A stretch of DNA of 64,000 nt. Source: Rotaria macrura (taxonomy: Eukaryota; Rotifera; Eurotatoria; Philodinida; Philodinidae). The stretch covers positions 1 to 64,000 of the forward strand of contig OENT01000052.1 of the NCBI GenBank assembly GCA_900239685.1. Direction: 5' to 3'. This document shows, piece after piece, positions 14,001-26,800 of the stretch. Below the pieces are notes generated by a model that saw nothing but the letters and a program-made list of their open reading frames with translations, made no database searches and was not told the DNA's origin. A program made the position numbers and the translations under genes. Positions within the stretch are counted from its first letter, which is position 1, and every line of letters starts with the position of its first letter.

Positions 14001-14582
14001 TCTTGTTGATTTTCGATGCCTTGGTGAATTTAGAGACGGAGTTAATGCTCTCATAAATGAATCATTCTGTAAAAAATAAGTGATATCGAGCACAATATAT
14101 TTAGTTTTGCTGTACCGTCGTTGACCGTTGTTCATTTTGTAATGCTCTCGATTGCTGTCCATAATCACGTGATGAGTTAAATCGAGCTCCGACTTCTGTT
14201 GAATAGGTTCGAAGTAAAAGGGGCCTAGTCGGTGCATCCTTATTAACTTCTTCTACATCGATAATAGAGAAAAGTGAACTCGAATAAAAATGAAACACAA
14301 CATTTACCAGGATTCGTTAGAAATGCTTCAACAGCAAACTAATGAAAATAAGCATGTAAATATTAATCAATCAATGTTTTTATTTTATGTATGTTGTTGA
14401 TTGTCCCATGAAACTCACGTACAGAGATATCCCATTCGTACATTTTTAGAAAATCAATCACTTTTTGTTGGTCTCTCCAGTTTGTTAGAGCCTATGAATA
14501 AGTCAAATCAGGATGAAACTTAATCTTTTCAATTACGTTTTACTGCGAAATAGTCAATCTTCTGCTGTACTGCTTGCGCCAT
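11085..14582 (-). CDS. UBA-like domain fused to cysteine desulfurase/aminotransferase class V enzyme
   Basis: Fifteen minus-strand exons, listed 5' to 3': 14544-14582, 14423-14491, 14308-14338, 14116-14252, 13886-14066, 13469-13552, 13339-13417, 13153-13283, 12957-13093, 12447-12756, 11939-12375, 11801-11865, 11600-11750, 11410-11529, 11085-11348. All introns are GT..AG (49-333 bp), the phases agree, and the sum is 2235 nt, or 744 residues. Residues 14-60 (DQQKVIDFLKMYEWDISFAV, then EAFLTNP) resemble a UBA-like helical bundle, as in p47/FAF proteins. From about residue 180 comes a PLP-dependent fold: IIYADYTASGRGL, a GSGSTAAIN phosphate loop, WDYAAAAPY with Asp362 for the pyridine nitrogen, STHKFVGGPSTPG with Lys391 for the Schiff base, and RSGCSCAGPY with Cys539 where desulfurases carry the persulfide Cys. 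It looks catalytically intact. The likely activity is sulfur removal from cysteine or a related substrate; the actual substrate is inferred only. Residues 618-744 are an unrecognised C-terminal extension. Confidence 0.88.
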
Positions 14583-17500
14583 GGTGATGATGATAGTAAC
14601 TAAACAAGAAAATAACTTATTATGCACGTATCCATATTCATAAACATATATTTATATGTGTTTAGAATGGTTGACGATATTACGTCTTGGGTAATTTTCA
14701 ACTCATCAAAGTATCGATCGATCGTTTCAAATAGATGTAAACGTGATGGATGTTAATAAGCGAAACAAACCCAAGCATTGCAACGGGCAAGAGACGAATA
14801 TTCATTAAGATTCATGACAAGAAAAAAAACATATTACTAATCGAAAGACTGAAAAGTATATAGATTCGACAGATGGTTTATTCGTCGAACTTAAAGATTT
14901 TTATTAAATCTGTTCGCATTTAACATGAAAAACCTACCTTCCGGTAACTGGTTATGTAAGCTTAAGTTTAATGAAATTCGATGAATCTATTTGGTTGTTT
15001 TTCGATTGTATTAATGATTCATGTCGCGTTGAGATTGATTAAGAAATCAAAAGGGCTGATTTTACCATGACAAACTATATTATGTCAAATGTAACTATAC
15101 GTTCTTCGGGTTGTTCAAATGTTGAAACGAATGACTGTTAGTCTATTTCTACCTTTCATACAAAATCAAGTTTCACATGTTAGAACGGAACACCTGATCT
15201 GCTACTAACATGTTGTTTGAATTTGTTATGAGAGAGATTTTGATGTAGGCTTTCAACAGAAATTGAACGTTTGCTCTATAAACGTTTTAAAATAATCATA
15301 AAATGACAATGTAGGATACGCATAGTTCACTATCAATTATCTCAAAATGAACACTATCGATGAATGTCTAACTATGGTTAATTTGATATTGAAGCATGTG
15401 AATTATTTTTGTCATATGTTTAAATGCTTATCGAATGCGAAATTAAAAAATAGATGTTTACGCATGCTTCAATCGATCTAATGTATAGAAGTGTCATAAT
15501 GTGTGCCTCGAACTTAGTATGACTTATTCCTAGTTTAACTTTCAAAAAAATGAATAGATCTAACAGAAAAGAAATGTTTTTGATGCAACATCAAACTATG
15601 TATAATAGTCAAATTACTACAGCTGCATCTATGATAGGACAAAAAAATGCCAATTTTTTGAATTCGTGAAGATCAACTATGAAATATGTACATCATCATT
15701 AAATGTATTTATAATTTACCTATATTTTACAAGACCAGTGGTGACCGACTATCTACAAAAAAAGAGGCCATACAAAGTTTACTATACTAGTCAAGACCCT
15801 GTTAAAACTTTACGGTTTTCATCTAAACTCTTTTTCACGCAAAGAATTGGTCGAAATCTCTTACCTCAGAAAATAGTGGTACTGCTAAGTCTTCCAATCG
15901 ATATTCATTTCCTCACTAACTCTATATTATAAAGTGTGCCTCCACAGATGATTGTAATGTAACTTGCAACCGGTAGATAGGAAAAAATGACAGATCAATT
16001 CGTCTCTGCTCCAAGTGTAACACAATATTCGATGAAAATAGGTTGATCAGTCAAAACAGAAGACTCGCCTATTACACATAAAGAAGACATTTTAACGATT
16101 GATTTCAATGACAAAAGAATCGTATTACAATTTAAAATCATTGCAGATTACAGATAATTATCAACTGTCAATATAATTATGTGACTTTTTTCCGACGAAC
16201 AAAATCAATGAATATTTCAGATTTTCACCACTTGCTAAATGTCTGCAAGGAGCTAAATTAGAAACCTCTATTATCGAAAAGTTGAATGATGCATCAACTA
16301 CTCTATCTTTAGAAATAGTATAATACTCCAATTCAAGAGCAATGTGCTAGATTAAATATTCCAAACATGTAAAATTGCTTTTTTCGTCATACACTGCTGA
16401 TTTGAATCAAACAAAATATTCAAAGTCATGCTACACATGTTTTGTATGTGTATACAGCAAGATTGCTCGTTTTTTCGTTTGATTTTTCGTTATAATGGAA
16501 GGTTTTTTTCTATGAAGCTACTTCCTCCTGTAAAGCTTTTACGACGTTCTCTGCGTCAACATTTCTTTGTTCTTCCTACAAAATCAATATGCGTTTTTTA
16601 CAATTACAATTTCAAGGTGAAATAATATTTTTCTCTCATTAGTCACAGAAGTTAAACAGGTCAATTCGTAGTTTGATTCACACATAATTCGCATTCGAAA
16701 AAATGGACCTGTATTCAATGTAAATGTGTATGTAATATAAAAGAAAATGGCAGCATATGCTAAACATCATACGGATAATGAATCAATATACGAGTCTTAC
16801 AATTTCATCATATGTTGTTATTAGCGACTATAGTTTATTTCCTTTTCAAACAGAAACTTAAAAAAGAGACATACGAAGTCTTGGTCGATAAGTCAATAAC
16901 ATGTTGACGAATTATCTTCTGATCGAAATCTGTATGCAATATAATTATCAGTTGGGTGATTCAGAGAAAAGGGCATGCTCACAATTTTTAACTAACATTT
17001 AATTAGAATCAAGAGTTTCAAATGACATGATGCAATCCGTAGTGTGATAATATGGAATCTAAGGCCATTGAGCGAGTGAATGATCATATTCATTGATATT
17101 TAGCAGTCAACAATACAAAAGACTATGTTTAAGTTCTTGAAGTATTTTGTGAAGTTATACTCGTACAGTATGCATGACACGTTTATATTTCGTATGAGTA
17201 TCTGAAGAAATCAAACAATATTTACGCTAGTCAAAAAATTCATTACAGTATCATGACAAATTAGAAAATATGATGTATTTGAGCAGCTCGATCTCGATTC
17301 TACAAAACGTTTATTCATATAGTAATTGATCAGTGAATAATTTGACAAAAGGATTTTACCTATGGTTTACAGTTAACATAACTACTTTCATGATACTTGA
17401 AAAATAAATAGATGGAAATAAAATTGATGGTGCTCAAAAGGCTTTTTTAGTGAATATTGTTTTGGATGTAGATAAAATTTAAATTCGTTGTGATATCAAC

Positions 17501-17839
17501 ACAAACAAATCTCCTGTATTTTATTTAGCATGTTTGATTCAAATCGCAAGGTCTGATTAAATGACGACTTTCATTCTGATGCTGTCTTTGGTCATGAATG
17601 GATTAAAGCAAACAGAAAAAGGAGAAAATTTTACAAGTGTCATTAGCAGCAGCTTTCATAATACACCGGGAGAGAAAAACAAATTTCTGCTGATGAAACA
17701 ATGCAGAACCAAAATGAAAATAAAGCTATAGTAGTAGAAGTAAGATTTAGGCAATATTTTAAGAAAGAAATCTTACTTGATCAGAACTGCAGCACTAAGC
17801 GAGGTGAAAGTCGTTATTCTTTAAGGAACAGTCACTATC
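14583..17839. other. Intergenic region between divergent genes
   Basis: This lies between the 5' end of the minus-strand PLP enzyme (ATG at 14582) and the first proposed exon of the plus-strand ART-TPR gene (ATG at 17840), so both promoters should be here. No convincing exon was seen. Frames at 15666-15932 and 16428-16625 (plus) lack motifs. Confidence 0.5.
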
Positions 17840-20800
17840 ATGTCAACTGGGAGAGATAACCGTTACAGTGCAGGAAGGCTTCAAAATTCCAAAAATAATT
17901 TACCCTCGCTATCAAGGCCAACATCTTCTCAAATCATCAATAACGATCTACAAGCAAAGCAAACATTTTTAGAATACAAAACCGAGAATAGAAAGACAGT
18001 AGATCAACCACAAACTGTCTCTGTCAATAATCATGATGCACGTCGTAAATCGAAAGTGTATCGTGAGTATTCAGCTAAGAAGCAAGATGAACCTATACTA
18101 ATGAGAACACGAGCGCAAGGAAATAATCACATGGAAGGCGAGGATAATTCACTTCCATTAAAAATTTTTGACGGCACAAAAAAGGCGATAACAGATGTCA
18201 GCGAACAATCTAGATCTTATTTTTGGCTACGACGTATCAAAGAAATTTTCTTACAGATGGGGACAACCAATGAGCCATTCGTCGACTTCGACATGTCACT
18301 AGCACGAACTGATATGCTCACCACATGCGATGTTTATTTAAAAAACGATTATAACAAACTCAAGAAAAAGGTATGAATTGTGTTTGATGTTAGTATTCAT
18401 TACAAAAAAATTTACTTCATTCTTACATGTGCATAATTTGATGGATTTCAATGAATTGCTCATAAAAGCATCTGGTGGGCTCGAAATTATCTCAAAGACA
18501 TTGAACAACTGGTATACAGACTGATAGATAAACTCACTAGTCTGAGTGGCTATTTCATATAGTCAATGTTTGTATTATCTACAGAGTTTAGTATTGACAT
18601 TTGCTGTACAACACATCGATTCATGCTAATTATTCTCCTTAGATATACGGAGAAAAATTCAGATTCACTTAGTTTTCTACAAATGTCATTCGTTTGCAGA
18701 TTCGATTTGTGACTGAATAGTCTCATAACGTTTCATTTACACTGAATACATGCTGAAATCATTGTAGTTCATTAAAACTCTTGACAGCATTTTTGAGGCC
18801 ATAGCGTACAAGGAATGATATCTCCGCAAATTTATCAAAATAAATATAAGCTAAACACATTTGTAATTGTGACCAGATAAAATAAAAATGAGACTTCACT
18901 GAAAATTAAACCTAGTCAATCGAAATCTTTGGTATTGGTAAATATGAATCGGAAAATGTTGTTTCAAACGAGATGGGATACTTTAAGAGCTCTACTGAAT
19001 TTTTTAATCATCATTAGAACTCGATACTCTTTCTATAAAGTTCTATTGCATTGCTGAATAGGATCTAAAATTCTGTTGACCTCTCGCTGGTCTCAGTAAT
19101 ATGATGATTCATTATGTTTGTTCCAGAAAACTTGAACACTATGACTTGTTAATCGGATTCTGACAGGAAACCAGAATTTTCTACTTTGTAAGTCAATTCT
19201 TGATGGTCAGAGTTGACAATCCTGAGATTGTTTTTACAAGAAATACGATTGTCGTATATGAAATTTCAATTAAAAATATTTTCTTGTTTCATTGGTTACT
19301 TTTTTGTAAATTTTGCATTAAAAAATGTAGTAGTCATAGTATGTGAAATTTCATTGCGATATGAACTTATCATGCAATATAAGAGTATAGAGCTGCCTAT
19401 ACTGGATTTGAAGTTATACGAAGGTGAAATGAGGAAAGTGTATGCTAGCCACATCCAGTTACATACCTTGTACTCTTTGACTTTTTTATATGGTACAGAA
19501 GAATTCATTCGAACATCTATACTGATGCTCTTATATTCTGAGCAGTACTTTCCTAGAAATTGAATAGTTTAATTTAATGAATGTAGGATCAATTTCTAAT
19601 TTAAATACCTACAATCGTATTGAATCAATATTGTGCTTTGATTCTTGAATTTTCATTTGAATTTTCAGCATAGGACAAAAAGTTTGCGTGTATCACAAAA
19701 TATGTTGAATTTACTTGAACTTTCCAAATTTAAATTAGATATTCTCTAAGAATTTCATGAAATGTTCGATGATCAAATTCGGAAATTTTCTGTATTGACC
19801 ATGTAGTCACAATCTTGATATCGGCATGGCCAAGCGTTACGGAATTTCATTTTTTGAGATTGTAGCCTTTGTAACTTCTTTTTAATATAAGCAAACTTTC
19901 GGAAATTTTCATCAGAAATAGAGCTTGTTTAGATCTATCACCAATAAAGATTTCATTCATTTCTCTTCTACTGCAGCAGAGTCATATCACAAAAAGTAAA
20001 GCTTACGAAATTTCAAAAAAATGTAATCTTTTCTGGAGTGATTAGGAGTAAATCATTTTTATACGAAAGAACGAAGCATTCAAATCAAAGTTTCATTCAT
20101 AAGTCGTTGCGCTTCCTACAACCTGTTAGAATATCAGATCGCTTCTGATCCACTTATGCTGCATCAAATAAAAAAGCTTAAAATATCGTTCGTTACGGAA
20201 TTTCATTTTGTTACGGAATTCCACATTTTCGCTAATTTATACGGAGCCAGGTTTCATGACTCACCATTTCAAACCATAAAGATAAAACTAATCTTCTTGT
20301 CTGATACATGAGTAAAATGTAAACAGTCTTATCTTTGCAGTATGTTTGTTTTATTCTTACAATAAAATCTTATAAAATCTTCCGACTAGTTTTCAGAGAA
20401 AAGTAAAATCTAGCAACGTCAAAAAGCTGCACTTTTGAATGAAATTACTCGATAGATTTTTATTGCAGCATGTATCGGGGAAAAACTGGAGTGTATATTA
20501 CTTCACTTATAGTTTTCAACAAGTCTGATAAACTTTTGGTAACACACTTTCGATTTTCGAGACAGTTTCTCTCACTTTCTCATTTTAAACTTCCCCCACA
20601 CAAGAGCGCTGATCGGTGGCCGTGCCGATATGTCTCTTCTTGAAGAACCCGAACTTTATAGAGCTATTCGTCTAAACGATATAAAAAGCAACATTTAAGT
20701 TGTGCTGAGTGTAATGTATACAACGATTCAAGAATATTTTAGGGTGTTTCTGCATCTGATGATCCCAAAAAACTTGGTCTCATTCAGCAAATTGAGGAGT

Positions 20801-23800
20801 CTATAAAACAGCTACGAAATGCAGATGCACTTCTTGCGGATAGAAATGCGAACGATGGAGTACTCACAAATCTATGTACATCTACAGATCAGTTGATGTC
20901 CAATATCCAATTGCTCGAACAAAATGTGAATGATATTGTCGTACATTTGAAAAATCCAGCGAGTTTTAAAGATCACAAAGATGCTATTCGTAAAGCACTT
21001 CGTGCCCTTCCAAAAGAGACAAAGAGTCAACTGAAAATACGACAAGAATGGGATATGAAGAAACTCTATGCCGAAGTATTTAAAAGCTCATACAAACGAA
21101 ATGAACTGCAAACACCGACTCAGAAAGTGAGTTGTACAATAGCGCATGTATAATGCTATTTTTGTTTCTGTTTCAGGCTGAATTAAAACCGATGAAGAAA
21201 GGAAATGACGACCCCAATTTTCGTAATGCAATTTGGTGGTATTCTTGTAATGAAGCATCGATTTACTATCAAATCAATAGTATTTTAAGACTTGAAAATT
21301 TTGAATTACTCATGTCATATCGTTACTATATTAGTGATTTATGTAAAATGATTGAGTATGTATACAATAACGAGAAAGCACAGTCTAGTAAAGTGAATAC
21401 ATTTTACCGCGCCGCTTCAATCTCACTTGATCGACTGGAAGAAATGAAAAAGTGTCTCGAAGAAAACAAGAAAAATCAGCTAATATCCATGGGTGGATTC
21501 ACATCAACAACAACCAATATGGATATTGCTAAACGATACGCACGAACTCAATCTTTATCTTCTGGTAATGTCCGAGTTCTGTTTAAAATCTCAGTCGTTC
21601 CCGATAAACCTTGTTCCGCTCATGCTTACATTGGTGATATGTCATTTCATCCTGAAGAAGAAGAAACATTATTCACTATGGGTTCAACATTCTCGGTGGA
21701 CAAGATTGAGGATCCAGGATCATCCGATAATGATCAACGAGTAAGTTTACTTGAAATTTATTCCGTCAATCGCATTTATTGGGAACCATTTACCCAATGT
21801 CGGATTTTTACATCTGAAATGGAAGTTATAACGTCATAGAAGTTTCTGTTCAAAAAAATATTCATGCAAAATATGAGAATATAGTAAGAACTATTGGTCA
21901 GGTACAAGTAAATGTTCTTACATTTCAACGGTTTTCCATATTTTGCAAAACATGATTATCCTGAAAATTTTGTTACAGTATTAGACGTTTATAATAATAG
22001 ACGAATAATTAAACGATTGATTTTCTCTCTGCTCTGTTGGAAAAGATGTTAAAAGAAATAGATATTGATTATTCAATCAACTCGATACAATGTGAATGTG
22101 TATTTCATGTCAGACTAATAAATATCTAGTCTTGCATTTCTCAAGTATTTGTTGTGCACATTCGATGACGAATCATTTCATTATGAATAACTGAGATTGA
22201 CTACTCTTAGTATTCATGTAAACAGCTCTTTTTCTTGTACAAGTGTTTAATAACACTATGTAATACATTTTAGTTATGTCATATGGTACTGTAATGAGGC
22301 TCTGCAAAAGCTTATTGTACGTAGATCAGTTGAACGGATTCTTTTTGACTGAAAGTAGCTTCTTCATGTTAGTATCATATTTAAATTAGATAGCAATATC
22401 CAGTTCGATGATTCCAGTCTTAGAAAATGCTCGGATTGCTCCGGAATCCGTTCGTGCCACAGATCCATGAGTAAGGCAAAAAAAGTGACTCGTCACTGCC
22501 TATACTCACCTAGATTGTATAACGATATAGTTACTTTTAGGCAGTCTTTCAACCACCCATAACAATCCCCACCTTCTTGTTTGATATAATCATATAAAGA
22601 ACATTTTATACATTTAAATAAATAAAGAAAAACAATAATATTGATGAGAATCAAATAAATAGCAATCATTCATTTTTCTAATGAGCGTATAAACAATATA
22701 CTGAGAATTAAAACAGTACAATAGTTGGACCAGACTGAATAATTAGACATATGTGTATGCAGAGTGATCCAGAGTCGCCTATAACGAAAAGAAAACTGCA
22801 AAATGCACAAGATTATGACCAATAGAACTATTTTTTCCCTGATGGTAGAGGATACTGCCAAGTTGTTATTCATCAATAAAACCTTTAATAACATCACTTC
22901 AAATTATTATCACTTGTTTCAAAGAGAGAAATTCACATCTCTATGCCGAAGATAAACTATGGATTTGGAGTTTCTGTAATCTGCTGCGAATTCCTCTGTC
23001 CTTAGATTTTCAAAATTATGTAATACTTTATTTGAATCTTTGAGTTTTCTCTATTCTATCTAACTTTAAGATGTTCTCTCAAATCGTTTTGCACCGAATA
23101 ATTTAGCGCTCGAAAATACGATGTTTTGTTATTATTGTCAAATCTCTTGTTTGTTAATAAACAAACATATTTGAGTTGCCTACCCAAAGCTTTTATATTG
23201 AAATGATTGCCTTCTGTATGAAAGGTGCAAGTTGACTTCTATTCCATTTAAATATACAATATTCCTGTAGGTTACTTGAGATCGATGCTGCTCTTCTAAT
23301 CTATGTAGAGTTGTCGGGCCAAACAGTAAAGATGAGATTGAGATTGAAAAGATATTTTACTTATTGCTGAGTCGTACGAAAAAGAAAAGATGTCACCAAC
23401 AACACTAGTCGACGATCTTGACATCGTTCTTTCCAGCTTCTTGTAGATACATTCTTGTCTGGCGAAGCAAGAATCACATCGTCAGGTAAGATTCTTTTGT
23501 CTTTCTTGCCAAAGAATCTTGGCTTTCTTGCCAGATTCCATATCTTCTTGAATATCCGAAAAGATTCTTCTTTCCTTCCTTNAAGGAAGGAAAGAAGAAT
23601 CTTTTCGGATATTCAAGAAGATATGGAATCTGGCAAGAAAGCCAAGATATTCACAATTCTTTTGAGATCAGCCAAGATTCTTTGGCAAGAAAGACAAAAG
23701 AATCTTACCTGACGATGTGATTCTTGCTTCGCCAGACAAGAATGTATCTACAAGAAGCTGGAAAGAACGATGTCAAGATCGTCGACTAGTGAAGTCACGT

Positions 23801-26800
23801 ACATGAAAATCCTAGTCGGAACTTCATCTAGTAAGCAACATTGAATATACATGCGGTATTGATAATAGCGTAGAATCCTAGAATAAAAAGTTGTGTTGAA
23901 ATATATTAACCCTTCTCTGGACTGATAACTCTTTCTAACGTCAAATCCGACTTCACTCCGTCCTCGTCCCCTCACTCAAAGTTCTTTGAGTATTACTGAA
24001 TCTGGATTTTTAGAAGAATACAGCTGCACTCAAAAATGATGTCCAAGACGAAATAAACTATTATACCATTCATACAACTGCAAGTGACGTTGACAAAGTA
24101 TTACTTGATGATATGCGTGCCAAGGTCCAAGAATGCTCTGCTTCCCATTTATCTGTTTTACTTGCACGCTATATGCTCGAATTGGGTGAGCATCGAGCAG
24201 CACGAAAATATCTTACAGCACTGTGTTCGGAAAGTACAGGCATACTAAAAGATGATCCTGCATTGTCTAGTATATACAATTGTTTGGGCATGACATTCTC
24301 TCGTCAAAATCTTTATGCTGACGCCGTCGAGTACTACAAGAAGGCGTTAGATTGTCAAGCTCGCATCGAGTATTCCAATAATAATGCTTTAGCTGAAATT
24401 CATAACAATATTGGTCTCTCATATATTGGACTTAAACTGATGGACGAAGCACAGGTCATGTTCGAAGAAGCGGAGCGTATTCAAATGCGTGAACCAATAG
24501 CTACACGACTTCATCTTGCATCCATCTATGCTAATATAGGATATGTTCATTACGCCAAAAAAGGTGCTGAACGAAATCTTGAGGAATCCGAAAATTATTT
24601 TGACAAAGCTACACGAATATATCAGAAGTCAACAAGTAAGATTACACATGATGCGATCGAACGAGCACTACTCAAAGCTGAATGCTATTCAAATTATGGT
24701 CATTTGCTCAGTGCAAAAAAATCCACTGATGCTCAAGAGCGGTACAATGAAGCGCTCAAAATTTATAAAAATGTCTTGCCTGAAGGAGATCCAAAATTGA
24801 TGCGTGCACATATGAATATTATGATGGAACATGCTCATCGCGGTAGCTATGAACAAGTCATTGAACTCTATGAAGATGAGACATTGACTGATCTCATCAA
24901 GCAACAAACAGAAAACTTATTTTCTTTAGATAAAGTGGTGACCCTCGAAGATCTTATTGTTCTAATTCAGACTGTAGGAGCTTGCTATATAAAACATGAA
25001 CAGCAATTCTTCAAGGCTGTACATATATGGATTCGAGCATACGAACTCGAGAGAAAAGCGAAACTAGTACAATTACTATTGTCATCTGACACACCAATAT
25101 TACAGTGGTCAAAAAAATTTATTGATGTTGCCTATAACGAAGCCTTTGAATATTTCATGTCTGATCCAGCTCAGCTGCTGAAAAACGAAGAAACTCCTGT
25201 AAAGCAAGAACGTACGCGAAGCGGAAGAGCTAGAAGGTACGTCTATAATCCAAACTTTTACAAAATATGTATTCATCTGCAAAATGAGCATAGATCTAAA
25301 TATTTTCAATTTCCCAGCATTTTCTTGTCAGAATGGAATATCAGAAATCAAACAGAAAAAGCACCTGGAATGAAGCATCTACTTCAGTTACGGATAATCT
25401 TATGTCCTTAAATCACTTGATGTAGCTGTGACAGCTTAATAAAAGATTTTACTCTAAGTGTGCCATTAAGAGAATGAATTTTACATCAGTTGATCCCTAC
25501 TAGTGAAGATGTAACCAATCAAAAGATAATCAATAGAAAAATCAATCACTCTGTTTTTTTTTCTTGTAAATAAATAGAGATTTCTCTCAATAAATTCAGT
25601 GTGGTTATTATAAATTCAAATGTAATAAGCATCACGCTCTACGCTTTGAATTGCACGCATACTGTTTTGATGCTAGTTAAATGTATGCAACGCAATCTAT
25701 AGTAAACGATGAAAAGTAGAATAGATTATTTCTCAGAATAATGTAAGACAATCCGATTTATATTTATAGTACGAAGCCAACAGAACACAAATTGCCAAGC
25801 GCCAGTTTCTCCCGTGGTTTTATATGTTTCAAACGACAACTTTACAACGATGCAATCAAATATCTTAGGGAGACCATGAAGGAAAATGACAACTTACATG
25901 CAAATCTCATGCTCGCTGAAATGTTTGGAGCAACAAATGATTTAGAAAAAGCTGAAGAAGCATATGCACAAAGTTCGAAGAAGGCTCAATCTATGAATGA
26001 TCAACCGTTGATGATTGAAATAGCACTTGCGAAAATTAAGTGTTGTAAAGATGATTCAAAAGTAATTGAAGATCTCAAACAACTAGAAGCAACTTTGGAT
26101 GTCAGCGATATCGATACTACGCGAGTTAGTTTGAAAGCCATTGTTTATGATCTGTTAGCAGAGTATTATCTAAGACAAGAAAAGTATTCGATTGTTATCA
26201 CTTATGCTGAAAAGAACTCAATTCCACTCAAGATGCGTTCACTTTCGCACTATCATCCGAGTCTAGCAACAAACCATCTTCTCTTAGCTAAAGCCTTCAT
26301 CGGTCGTGAGCAATATGCAAACGCGATCATATCGTTCGAAAATACTATTGATATTCTGCATCTAAATTTGGCTAACGATCATTTAGATATTAAACTTGTC
26401 TATTACTATATGGGTGATGTATATTGCATGATGAATCAACTTGATCAAGCAAGGGATAAATATGAATTCGCTGAAAGTGATATCATTGAAGATGATAATG
26501 ATGAAAATAATGGTACAGACAGCCAAAGTGATCGAAGAAGATTAATTGGTCGTGCAAATATGAATCAGTATTTAGCTAGAGTTTACGCGCGACGAGCCGA
26601 ATTAAATACAGCAGAAGCGGACACATGTGCGAGAGATTGGTGTACTGTCATTGAAAAATATTCGTCATCGATTGGAATTCTCAAGGAACTCTATCCATCC
26701 GATACACCAATGCAACAGTTACACATGTTGGCACTTGTAGATCGTTTGAAAAAGTTAGCATTTTACAATGAAAGATTAGCAGATGCAATGTCATTCGATA

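Noticed and set aside
19213..19563. 116-codon plus-strand frame in the first ART-TPR intron
   Set aside because: Hydrophobic and low in complexity, no family resemblance, and not phase-compatible with a needed exon.
23455..23712. 85-codon frame through the intronic hairpin
   Set aside because: It crosses the N and is a mirror image of itself; no protein evidence.
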